Position numbers and translations under genes: made by a program. Under the pieces are notes generated by a model that was not told the origin of the DNA, searched no databases, and worked only from the letters and a program-made list of their open reading frames with translations. From Enterovibrio norvegicus_B (GTDB lineage: Bacteria; Pseudomonadota; Gammaproteobacteria; Enterobacterales; Vibrionaceae), in contig NZ_MDAG01000013.1 of NCBI RefSeq assembly GCF_002876705.1, positions 1 to 64,000 on the forward strand: a DNA stretch of 64,000 bases. Reading direction: 5' to 3'. Below, piece by piece: positions 42,568-50,742 of this stretch (the stretch's first letter is position 1; each line of letters starts with the position of its first letter).

Positions 42568-43026
42568 ATGAAATCTTTACTGGTGTTAAACGGCCCAAAC
42601 TTGAATTTGCTCGGACAGCGAGAGCCTGAGCAGTATGGTTCTTCAACGCTAAATGATGTTGAAGCACTTTGTCGTCAAAAAGGCGAATCGTTGAACCTTG
42701 GTGTTGAATGCTTGCAAAGTAATCACGAGGGCGTATTGATAGATGCCATTCACGAAGCGGGCAGAAACCATAAAAGTGGTGAACTGCTCGGTGTTGTGTT
42801 CAATGCAGGCGCTTATACACACACCTCTGTGGCACTGCATGATGCAATCAAAGGTGCACAGGTCCCAGTGATTGAGTTGCACATTTCCAATGTGCATGCA
42901 CGTGAATCATTCCGTCATCATTCCTATTTAACCCCTGCGGCTATTGGCGTTATCGCAGGGTTTGGCGTTAACGGCTACGCATTGGCTATTCAAGCCTTGG
43001 CGGATCGTGCGGAGATGTCGTTATGA
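42568..43026 (+). CDS. aroQ: Type II 3-dehydroquinate dehydratase
   Basis: The enzyme dehydrates 3-dehydroquinate to 3-dehydroshikimate. It has 152 residues from the ATG at 42568, which has agga 9 bp upstream. Type II signatures are LVLNGPNLNLLGQREPEQYG with R18 and Y23, FNAGAYTHTSVALHDAI, and ELHISNVHAR with H105, so the catalytic residues are intact. It overlaps quiC by 4 bp (ATGA). In this setting it is likely the catabolic enzyme; a biosynthetic one may exist elsewhere in the genome. Confidence 0.95.
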   Translation: MKSLLVLNGPNLNLLGQREPEQYGSSTLNDVEALCRQKGESLNLGVECLQSNHEGVLIDAIHEAGRNHKSGELLGVVFNAGAYTHTSVALHDAIKGAQVPVIELHISNVHARESFRHHSYLTPAAIGVIAGFGVNGYALAIQALADRAEMSL

Positions 43027-44876
43027 TTTACTCCATCGCGACGGTTTGCCTTTCCGGCACCCTAAGACAAAAAATCGAAGCCATTTCAAAAGCCGGATTT
43101 CGTGGTATCGAAATCTTTGAGAATGACCTGATCACCCACAATGGCTCTGTGCATGAAATTCGCAGCATGTTGGATAACCACGGCCTAGATGTGGTTACCT
43201 ACCAACCTTTTCGAGATTTTGAAGGCCTGCCTGCCCCCTATCGTCAAAAAGCTTTTGATCGCGCCGAGCGTAAATTCGATTTAATGGAAGAGTTAGGCAC
43301 CGATCTGTTAATGGTGTGCAGTAGCGTATCACCCCACGCATTAGGCGGGATTCAGCGCGCAGCTGATGACTTCCATGAATTAGGCGAACGCGCTGCAAAA
43401 CGCAATATGCGCGTGGCTTATGAAGCACTCGGTTGGGGGAAATACGTGTGCGATTACCGCGACTCTTGGGAAATCGTGCGCCGCGCCAATCATGAAAACG
43501 TGGGCGTGTGCTTAGACACCTTTCATATTTTCTCGCGCCAAACTGAGCTCGACACCATGCTCAACATCCCAGGCGACCGCATATTCTTGGTGCAAGTTGC
43601 CGACGCACCTAGCCTGTCGATGGATCATTTAAGCTGGAGTCGCCATTATCGTTGCTTCCCTGGACAAGGGGATTTACCGCTCGATAAGTTCGTTGCCAAC
43701 ATGCGTGCGACGGGATATGACGGCCCCTTCTCTCTCGAGATTTTCAATGACCAATTCCGCTCAGGCTCAACAGAGAAAACAGCGCGAGATGGTTATCGTT
43801 CCTTGGTTTTCGCCAATCAAGCCATTGAGAAAACACCCGATATCGAGCCTGAAAAGATTTCAACGGTTTCACCGCCATCAGAAATCCAATTCATTGAGTT
43901 TGCGTTGAGTGCCAACGAGAAAGACGCCTTAAGCAATATTCTGGCGCAGCTTGGCTTCTGCCATACAGCAACGCACAGAAAGAAAGACGTGGAGCTTTGG
44001 CGACAAGGTAACATCAACCTCGTGATGAATATGGAACCTGACAGCTTTGCGCAGCGATTCCACCAGCAGCATGGTGTGTCAGTTTGTGCCGTCGGGCTAA
44101 CGTGTCACAACGTCAATGACATGGTTGAACGCGCCAACCAACTAGGGTTCCCCCCAGTTTATGGCAACCCAGAGACAGATACCCATGGTATTCCCGCCAT
44201 TCATGGCCCAGGCGAAAGCCTGCTTTATATGGTTGATGACGCTGACAAACCTGCGCATTGGGAACGTGAATTCGTCTGGCACGACAACCTGCAGCCTCAA
44301 GGTTTTCTTAACCGCGTCGATCATGTCGCGACAACAATGAGCTACGAAGAAATGCTGCATTCCGTGCTCTTGTATCGCTCAATGTTTAGCATGGAAACCA
44401 TGCCGACCGTGGATGTTTCTGACCCCGGCGGGCTTGTAAAAAGTCAGGCGCTACAAACACCAGACGGTGCAGTCAGTTTCACGCTGAACAGCAGCCAATC
44501 AGCACGAACCGTATCAACCCGTATATTGGACAAATACGCTGGAACCGGTGTAAACCACATCGCCTTTGCCACCACAGATATTTTTGCCATTGCAGAGTTC
44601 ATGCAAAAGCAATCGAGCACCACCATGGCGGTCACGGCGAATTACTATGACGACATCGCCGCCCGATTCTCGTTGTCAGATGACGTGTTGAACAAAATGA
44701 AACGTTTTAACATTCTGTATGACGAAGATGAGCATGGCACCTTCTTCCAGCTATATACCACGCTGTTTGCAGGTCGATTCTGCTTCGAAATCTTGCAACG
44801 AAATGGCTATAAGGGTTTTGGCGCCGCAAACAGCCAAATGCGTTTGACCATGCAGGCGAGAGAATTGGCGGGGTAG
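43023..44876 (+). CDS. quiC: 3-Dehydroshikimate dehydratase fused to an HPPD-like domain (QuiC1 type)
   Basis: The 617-residue two-domain enzyme converts 3-dehydroshikimate to protocatechuate. Residues 1-260 form a sugar-isomerase-like TIM barrel with metal ligands E134 (AYEALGWG), D165 (CLDTFHI), Q191 (VQVADAP) and E239 (SLEIFND), as in Pseudomonas QuiC1. Residues about 290-617 are two vicinal-oxygen-chelate modules like 4-hydroxyphenylpyruvate dioxygenase, and the 2-His-1-carboxylate set H434 (VDHVA), H512 (NHIAF) and E589 (FEIL) is intact. The role of this second domain is not established. It is the last gene of the qui operon. Its product feeds the ligAB pathway at 55540-61712. Confidence 0.93.
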   Translation: MIYSIATVCLSGTLRQKIEAISKAGFRGIEIFENDLITHNGSVHEIRSMLDNHGLDVVTYQPFRDFEGLPAPYRQKAFDRAERKFDLMEELGTDLLMVCSSVSPHALGGIQRAADDFHELGERAAKRNMRVAYEALGWGKYVCDYRDSWEIVRRANHENVGVCLDTFHIFSRQTELDTMLNIPGDRIFLVQVADAPSLSMDHLSWSRHYRCFPGQGDLPLDKFVANMRATGYDGPFSLEIFNDQFRSGSTEKTARDGYRSLVFANQAIEKTPDIEPEKISTVSPPSEIQFIEFALSANEKDALSNILAQLGFCHTATHRKKDVELWRQGNINLVMNMEPDSFAQRFHQQHGVSVCAVGLTCHNVNDMVERANQLGFPPVYGNPETDTHGIPAIHGPGESLLYMVDDADKPAHWEREFVWHDNLQPQGFLNRVDHVATTMSYEEMLHSVLLYRSMFSMETMPTVDVSDPGGLVKSQALQTPDGAVSFTLNSSQSARTVSTRILDKYAGTGVNHIAFATTDIFAIAEFMQKQSSTTMAVTANYYDDIAARFSLSDDVLNKMKRFNILYDEDEHGTFFQLYTTLFAGRFCFEILQRNGYKGFGAANSQMRLTMQARELAG

Positions 44877-44881
44877 AAATC

Positions 44882-44912
44882 AATAAAAGCCCCTTATCTT
44901 GGGGCTTTTATT
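44882..44912. terminator. Bidirectional terminator after quiC
   Basis: A 12-bp perfect stem, aataaaagcccc with ggggcttttatt, lies between convergent genes. Confidence 0.9.
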
Positions 44913-44927
44913 GAATTGCGTACGATG

Positions 44928-45503
44928 CTATTGCTGCTCAACGATTGTCCATCCAGCGGGTAGCCCTTGATTGGTCATCGTTTCTTTTATGCTTTCTTTT
45001 TGACCGCCGGTGGCGCTATAAAACCCATAATTAAAACTAGAACCGCCAACGGCATCATAGTCGACACTTCCCTCAAATCCTTTCTTCAGAATAAGTACCT
45101 GATCAGCCTTAACCTCAAAACTCAGCCCTGCATAACTTGTTAAATAGGATTTTGAATCATTAAAAACACGGCGATAGTTAGCGTAACAGCGATATTCTCC
45201 TACTGAATAGTCACCTGGCGCTAGATTCGTAATCAGTGAATATGTTGGTTTCTTGCCAACATATATTTCTTCTTTGATGCCTTCGTTAAGATCACTCGGA
45301 TCAACAAATGTTTTCTTGATAACTAATTCTAGAGAACGACAAGGGTATTTTTTTGACTCTGAGTTAGTCACAATTGAGATTGGAATTGCTATAGCCCCAG
45401 TTCCATTGGTAGCTTCCAACTTGTTTGTTGCCATATGAGTACAACCAGCTAGAAAAGACGATACGGCAATGGTGAAAACACCACATCTCGATAAATTTTT
45501 CAT
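44928..45503 (-). CDS. Predicted lipoprotein, 191 aa
   Basis: The signal peptide ends in the lipobox FLAGC (Cys at residue 21), so the mature protein is probably anchored to the envelope. The rest is beta-rich, with RSLELVIKKTF, YSLITNLAPGDYSVGEYRC, SFEVKADQVLIL and a C-terminal WTIVEQQ. The PGDY...Y pattern recalls small beta-sandwich lipoproteins of the DUF2846 kind, but I cannot confirm it. The gene stands alone between two terminators. Its AT content is higher than that of the flanking operons. Confidence 0.78.
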   Translation of the reverse strand: MKNLSRCGVFTIAVSSFLAGCTHMATNKLEATNGTGAIAIPISIVTNSESKKYPCRSLELVIKKTFVDPSDLNEGIKEEIYVGKKPTYSLITNLAPGDYSVGEYRCYANYRRVFNDSKSYLTSYAGLSFEVKADQVLILKKGFEGSVDYDAVGGSSFNYGFYSATGGQKESIKETMTNQGLPAGWTIVEQQ

Positions 45504-45579
45504 TTCCTCTCCTTAGGAATTTACAGACATACTAAGGCTACCAATATAGTTTGACAGCGATTGTCTTATTATAGGTACA

Positions 45580-45608
45580 AAAAGGGAGCCACTTGGCTCC
45601 CTTGTTTT
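45580..45608 (-). terminator. Terminator of the M28 peptidase gene
   Basis: Arms aagggagcc and ggctccctt are followed by T-rich DNA on the minus strand, 19 bp behind the peptidase stop. Confidence 0.85.
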
Positions 45609-45626
45609 TACGTATATCGAGAAAAC

Positions 45627-47420
45627 TTAGTCACGATCTTGGTCGAAATCTCCGTGGAAGTGACCGTGATCAGCCGTCTCGCGAGACGCTGCTTTGATTT
45701 TTTCACCGATGCGGTGTTTATCTTGCGGCGCTGAACGAAGAAGCGAACGTTGTTTCTGTTCTTCTTGCTCTTCAAACAACTCTTCTGTCATCGCAAAGTA
45801 CGTCGCGACATACGCCAACGCGCGCGAGTTTTTGGTCAAGGCTTCGTTGCTTACGTTGTTCAAGTCATCACACGCTTGGTGGTAACACTTGTCATAAGCC
45901 ACATCCACTTCACCGCCGAACAACTCCGCTTCTTCAGCACTTTTCACACGCTCTGCACCCGTGAACAAACCACCGAATGCCACACCCCAGTCAGCAAAGC
46001 CAGAGTAGTCTGAACGTTTTGACAATGCTTGAGGAATGGTTGCCTCGTCGTTGTCGGTAAAGAACTCATTGAACAAGTTTTCGATGTCAGATGTGCCTTT
46101 AGGCGGTTCGAAATCACCCGGATACGCATTGTTCGGATCGTCTTTCGTATCCGACAAATCACCATCCATCACGCCGTAGATATAGTTTGGCGAACCGATC
46201 ATATCGAAGTTTAAGTACATCTTGACGGGATTAAGCGCGTTATAGCGTGCTTCTACCATGTCACGTTGTGCATCCGTTAACTCAGAAGGATCAGTGATAC
46301 CTAGCTCTTCCATGATTTGCGTTTGTGCGTCATTGTAAATCGCACCGAACACTTCATTGGTATAGTAGTCAGAACCTACGAGACCCGCTTCCTCCGCGGC
46401 CCACCAAGCAAAACGCACCTTGTTCTTCTGATCAACATGCAGTTTTTTCAGTTTCTTTTTCAAACGAATCGCGTATTCAAGGATGCCCGCGGTGCCTGAA
46501 CCATTATCGTTAATGCCAGGCCCTTCAGGCACGGAATCCAAGTGTGCGCCTACCATGACGATTTGATCAGGATCGCCCCCTTTGGTTTCAGCGAGCACAT
46601 TGCGAGTTTCGACAACTTCATCTTCGACAGACACATTCAGCGCCGCAGCAATCGTGTTTGCCTCAAGTGCGTCATACCATTCTTTACCGAGATCATAACG
46701 TGCACCAAACGCTGGGATGGTCGCTTCACTGTCGCTACCCAATGTGCCGTTTACAACCGCTTTTCGGCCATCATTGTTGCCTTGGTTAAAGACAATTGCC
46801 CCAACTGCACCCGCATTTTCAGCGTTCACCACTTTGGCATTGAACGTACAGCCACCCCGCTGGATAACGGCAACTTTGCCAGACACATCAATACCGTCAA
46901 AATCTGATGCTTCGCAGCCATCAGTGTCATCATAATCTGGAGATTCAAAATTGAAATCGGGCGTTACAAAGGCAATATCAGCGCTGACTGCGCCATCAGA
47001 ACCACCAGAGTAAGACATGGTTGCAAAGTCCGCGGGAATATCGTCCGTCGCATTACGAACATGCACCAGCGCTTGTCCATTCACGCTTAACGATGTACCA
47101 CTCTGCTCCTCCCAAGCACGAAAATCGAAGGCTTGATAAGTCACTTCGTAGCCATGGCGCTCTAACGTCTCCGTAATGTAATCGACGGAATTCGCGTAAC
47201 CATCGGAACCTGCGGCGCGTGTTGTTGATTCACCATCAGGCGTTGGTACCGCAATGGCCTCTAACCCTTCTAAATGGTCAACAAGGCGCTTTTCCTTCAT
47301 CGCATTACTGACTTTTTTAGCGACCCATCGCGGGTCTTCACAACCCGCGAAACCCGTTAAAAGGGCAGCACTGATCGCAACCACGATCACTTTCTTTCCA
47401 CTAACGTTGAATGTTTTCAT
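45627..47420 (-). CDS. Secreted M28-family metallopeptidase with PA domain
   Basis: This is a zinc aminopeptidase-like lipoprotein of 597 residues. The ATG at 47420 is used because aagga lies at the right distance; an ATG 9 bp earlier overlaps that site. The lipobox is LTGFAGC (Cys about residue 26). A protease-associated domain is inserted near residues 145-270 (VIQRGGCTFNAKVVNAENAG). The M28 zinc ligands are visible as GAHLDSVPEGPGINDNGSG, AWWAAEEAGLVGSDYY, LNFDMIGS and CYHQACDD. The C-terminal 40 residues are Glu/Gln/Arg/His-rich and look disordered. It probably degrades peptides outside the cell or in the periplasm. Confidence 0.92.
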   Translation of the reverse strand: MKTFNVSGKKVIVVAISAALLTGFAGCEDPRWVAKKVSNAMKEKRLVDHLEGLEAIAVPTPDGESTTRAAGSDGYANSVDYITETLERHGYEVTYQAFDFRAWEEQSGTSLSVNGQALVHVRNATDDIPADFATMSYSGGSDGAVSADIAFVTPDFNFESPDYDDTDGCEASDFDGIDVSGKVAVIQRGGCTFNAKVVNAENAGAVGAIVFNQGNNDGRKAVVNGTLGSDSEATIPAFGARYDLGKEWYDALEANTIAAALNVSVEDEVVETRNVLAETKGGDPDQIVMVGAHLDSVPEGPGINDNGSGTAGILEYAIRLKKKLKKLHVDQKNKVRFAWWAAEEAGLVGSDYYTNEVFGAIYNDAQTQIMEELGITDPSELTDAQRDMVEARYNALNPVKMYLNFDMIGSPNYIYGVMDGDLSDTKDDPNNAYPGDFEPPKGTSDIENLFNEFFTDNDEATIPQALSKRSDYSGFADWGVAFGGLFTGAERVKSAEEAELFGGEVDVAYDKCYHQACDDLNNVSNEALTKNSRALAYVATYFAMTEELFEEQEEQKQRSLLRSAPQDKHRIGEKIKAASRETADHGHFHGDFDQDRD

Positions 47421-48064
47421 TATTGTCATCCTTTTTAACTGACTCAGTCAGTCAAACACTCAAAAAATTAATGTTCCAGAAATCAGGCAAATAAAATACA
47501 GATATGTTGGCAGAGAATCACACTTCCTCATTTAATATATAAACGAGTCAAAAAGAGTATTTTCGCCTTGATGAAGAGACATATTCTTAACGAAAGAGAG
47601 GAAGTGTTAAATGTAAAGTGAGGTGCGGAATTCATTTTTTCAATATAATTATTAAAACATATATGTGTGATAACGACAACAGCGTGTTATTTTCAACAGT
47701 ATATTTAAACATCAAGCTGCATAGGCATTCACACAAAGCAAATATCGACGTTTATGTGTAAAAAGAAAATGTGTGCGCCAGATCATCACATCACTCCCTC
47801 TGCCCCGCCATTCTTGAACACAAAGGCGGCGTTGGAAATTTAAATATGCAACCACGATTGAAATTCGAGCAGAGATGGATAATTTCGCTCAAAATCACTG
47901 GCCGTTTGAACACAATTAAACATGACCAATGTCGTCATGGTTTTCTTTCAATATATTTACAAGAAAATATAATAATCGAACGCGTTCACGTCACATTAGA
48001 TTTTAGAAACTCAACACCAGAACATATTGACAAAGATTAAGGAAAAATTAAAACCATAACCAAG
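47421..48064. other. AT-rich intergenic region
   Basis: About 640 bp hold the promoter of the peptidase gene. A plus-strand frame at 47771-48040 (89 codons) begins inside the AT-rich DNA, has no clear ribosome binding site and shows no family I know. Its second half (ERVHVTLDFRNSTPEH) is protein-like, so a gene remnant is possible. Nothing else is seen. Confidence 0.4.
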
Positions 48065-48499
48065 TCAATCCACATTGCCTTTATAAACATCCGGATCCCA
48101 ACGTTGCATGAATATTTCAGGGTTTTCAATTTCCTCAAACCCATACTTTTTATATAACCCTTGGGCATCTCGCGTAGCTAACATAATCCTACGAAGCCCT
48201 TTAAGTTCAGGGTGATGTGCAATGCTATCCAAAATCAGGCGACTGATGCCTTTCCCTTGATGAGCCTCAACCACAAACACATCCGCCAAATACGCGAACG
48301 TCGCACGGTCCGTGATCATTCGAGCAAACCCCACTTGCTCACCTTTCGCAGTCAATGCGGCAAAACACAACGAGTTCTTTATTCCTCTTACCAATGTCTC
48401 TTTGGGAATGCCTTTCGACCAATAGCTGTTAGAAAGCACATCATGAATCACATCGATATCAAAATCATCGAAGTGTGTGCTGACTGTATAGTTATCCAT
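48065..48499 (-). CDS. GNAT-family N-acetyltransferase
   Basis: The 144-residue protein has the GNAT fold. It shows CFAALTAKGEQVGFARMITD (strands 2-3), AYLADVFVVEAHQGKGISRL (strand 4 and the acetyl-CoA loop Q-G-K-G-I), IMLATRDAQGLYKKYGFEEI and a C-terminal MQRW. The ATG is preceded by gggag. Eight tandem TTGGT units lie 17 bp upstream of the start codon, an unusual arrangement that could affect expression. The acetyl acceptor is unknown. The neighbours do not suggest a pathway. Confidence 0.9.
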   Translation of the reverse strand: MDNYTVSTHFDDFDIDVIHDVLSNSYWSKGIPKETLVRGIKNSLCFAALTAKGEQVGFARMITDRATFAYLADVFVVEAHQGKGISRLILDSIAHHPELKGLRRIMLATRDAQGLYKKYGFEEIENPEIFMQRWDPDVYKGNVD

Positions 48500-48515
48500 A
48501 ACGCATCTCCCAGCA

Positions 48516-48555
48516 TTGGTTTGGTTTGGTTTGGTTTGGTTTGGTTTGGTTTGGT
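48516..48555 (-). repeat. Pentanucleotide tandem repeat, eight units of TTGGT
   Basis: The unit TTGGT is repeated eight times without a mismatch (ACCAA read with the acetyltransferase gene). The tract ends 17 bp before the start codon, just upstream of the ribosome binding site, so a change in unit number would alter promoter or leader spacing and not the protein. Confidence 0.95.
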
Positions 48556-48967
48556 AAAATGATTGGCTGTTCCGATCATGCGTCCTCGGCTCTCACACAT
48601 CAACTCACATTCCTTACTATTTCCTCGCATATTTCCAACGAAAGCGCCCAAAACCTCCTAATATTAGTTTTATCATTACCAAGGGTGAGCAGACCCTATT
48701 ACCTCTTACTTTTCAGTAATAAGAATCTTGTCAGAGTGTCGAGAGAGGTGTTTAAACGCCCTAATACCCTCACAAAACTAAGGTCGTTAAGTGGTATCAT
48801 AGCCCCATGAAATCTGCATTTTTTGCGTCTCTGCGTTCTGTTTGATGAAAAACAGCGTACAAATACCACTTTACTCTTCAAAGCCGCGGTGTGGCGCGAT
48901 TCATCCTTTTTAATGCGAACGTTAGACTTCGTCATCGGTCGCCTATCTAACCTCGAAACATACGGAT
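48556..48967. other. Intergenic region between GNAT and MFS genes
   Basis: These roughly 410 bp contain short frames on both strands (for example 48526-48810 and 48699-48935), none with a ribosome binding site or a known family. Promoters for both flanking genes must lie here. Confidence 0.4.
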
Positions 48968-50587
48968 ATGAATACGAGTATTTTTGTCAGGATCAGACCC
49001 ATCCTGTTTACCATTTTTGGGTTCGCGATCAGCCATAACCTCTTTTTCGTCATGCTACCAATACGCATGAAGGAAACGGGCTACGAAACATCAAACATCG
49101 GCCTCGCGATGAGTATGTTTGCGGTTGGTGCCATCTGTGCGGGGCTTTTTGGATCGCGCGCTGTACTTCGGGCGGGTCATATTCGTGCCTTTGCCTCCAT
49201 GGCAGCGACCATTTCCATTGTTTCTGTCATCCATAGTTACACCAGCAATATCTGGTTAACGGGTGGCCTGCGAATGATTGCGGGGTTTTGTTATGTCACG
49301 AGTTTTATCACGCTTGAGAGTTGGCTAAACGTTCTGAGTGATCGGAGCAACCGTGGCCGGGTTTATGCCACGTATCAAATTTGTTTCGCCGTTGGTTTTG
49401 GTACTGCACCGTTTTTGTTCAGCATTTTTAGCGAAAGCGACCCAAGGTTATTTGGCCTAATCTCTGTGTTTTTGTGCTTCTCGCTCATCATCATGTCGAT
49501 GAGCCGATTGCCCGCCCCCGAACTACCGGCAAAGAGCGCACCACTGTCACTCAAGCAATTATGGCGATATTCGCCATCAGGCACCCTTTCCTGTTTCTGT
49601 GCCGGGTTAATCAATGCCGCTAGCGTGTCTTTGATTTCGTTATATGCCTATGACAAAGAAATATCTGGCCTCTGGTTGTCCTTAATTTTGGGTTCTTATC
49701 AAATGGGTGGGCTGCTCACGCAGTTTCCAACAGGTTGGTTAGCTGATCGCTTTGATAAGCGTGTCATCGCTTCAGGCTTAATGGTCATGGGGATCATCAG
49801 TAACAGTCTCATCGTTTTGGATAATTTCTATCCCTATCCCATAGAACTGCTCGCCGTCTTGTTCTGGATATCTGGGGGTTCCGGCGTTGCCTTGTTCCCA
49901 CTCGCCGTCACACAAGTGTTTGACCATATCGACTCAAAAGAAGCAATGCCAGCGACCAGTACCATGCAGATTTTACTCGGCACGGGCGGCGTTATCGGGC
50001 CTATCATTGCCAGTCAGTTAATGAATGCATTCAGCGTGGTTTGGTTGTACTACTACATCATCGCCGTTCATATTTTTGTGTTCACGTTTTTGATGTTCAG
50101 AAAACTGTTTGTCCGCACCGAAACACTTCCTTCAACCACACCATTCAAGGTGAATGTTCAGCCCATTCCTGGCGCGTCTGAGCTTGATCCTATGCTCGAC
50201 TTTAAAGACACCAACACCACCAATCCAGAACTGAAACTCTTGATTGCAGCCCTGGGACAAAATCCCTCAGACCCGGGTTTGTTGATTAAACTCGCTTTGC
50301 AAGGCTCTGCTTTGAATGCCAATGACGTCGCCAAAAATATCGTCATGGCCTATCCAAAACGTTCCGGAGAGATTCTGCGTCATCTCATAGAACAATTCCC
50401 GAAACGTCGCCTCGAAGTGGCCTATTCCCTGCACGATTTGTTCATATTGAGAAAAGAACGCATCAACACACTGATCCAAGAAGCATTGTTAGATGGTGCT
50501 TCAGCCGATGAAGCGTCCGCCATCATGGATTTGATTGATGAAATTAAAACCAAGCTAGATGAGAATATAGACACCCTTTCGCCATAA
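48968..50587 (+). CDS. MFS transporter with a long C-terminal cytoplasmic extension
   Basis: The 539-residue protein begins as a 12-helix MFS carrier of about 385 residues of the YcaD-like group (FGFAISHNLFFVMLPIRMKE, GGLRMIAGFCYVTSFITLES, GGLLTQFPTGWLADRFDKRV). It continues with about 150 soluble residues after FLMFRKLF, which contain repeated helical segments (IAALGQNPSDPGLLIKLALQ, LRHLIEQFPKRRLEVAYSLH, DEASAIMDLIDEIKTKLDEN). The extension is not part of normal MFS carriers; it may be a partner-binding or regulatory domain. The substrate is unknown. The gene stands alone. Confidence 0.87.
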   Translation: MNTSIFVRIRPILFTIFGFAISHNLFFVMLPIRMKETGYETSNIGLAMSMFAVGAICAGLFGSRAVLRAGHIRAFASMAATISIVSVIHSYTSNIWLTGGLRMIAGFCYVTSFITLESWLNVLSDRSNRGRVYATYQICFAVGFGTAPFLFSIFSESDPRLFGLISVFLCFSLIIMSMSRLPAPELPAKSAPLSLKQLWRYSPSGTLSCFCAGLINAASVSLISLYAYDKEISGLWLSLILGSYQMGGLLTQFPTGWLADRFDKRVIASGLMVMGIISNSLIVLDNFYPYPIELLAVLFWISGGSGVALFPLAVTQVFDHIDSKEAMPATSTMQILLGTGGVIGPIIASQLMNAFSVVWLYYYIIAVHIFVFTFLMFRKLFVRTETLPSTTPFKVNVQPIPGASELDPMLDFKDTNTTNPELKLLIAALGQNPSDPGLLIKLALQGSALNANDVAKNIVMAYPKRSGEILRHLIEQFPKRRLEVAYSLHDLFILRKERINTLIQEALLDGASADEASAIMDLIDEIKTKLDENIDTLSP

Positions 50588-50742
50588 ACATGACTTTCAA
50601 TACACAACTGCCTAGACAATTTAACTAAGTGTAAATAAATACTTACAATGCGTTTCATTTGTTAATATTTTGATTTAAAAATGCGACTACGTTGCTACAC
50701 TTGAATCAGATCATATGAAAAGAATTGAATTATAGGTGCGGT

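Noticed and set aside
47771..48040. 89-codon plus-strand frame in AT-rich DNA
   Set aside because: Its second half looks protein-like, but there is no ribosome binding site or known family, so it is mentioned only in the intergenic note.
48526..48810. Plus-strand frame starting inside the TTGGT repeat
   Set aside because: The repeat opens frames by chance; the rest shows no family and no ribosome binding site.
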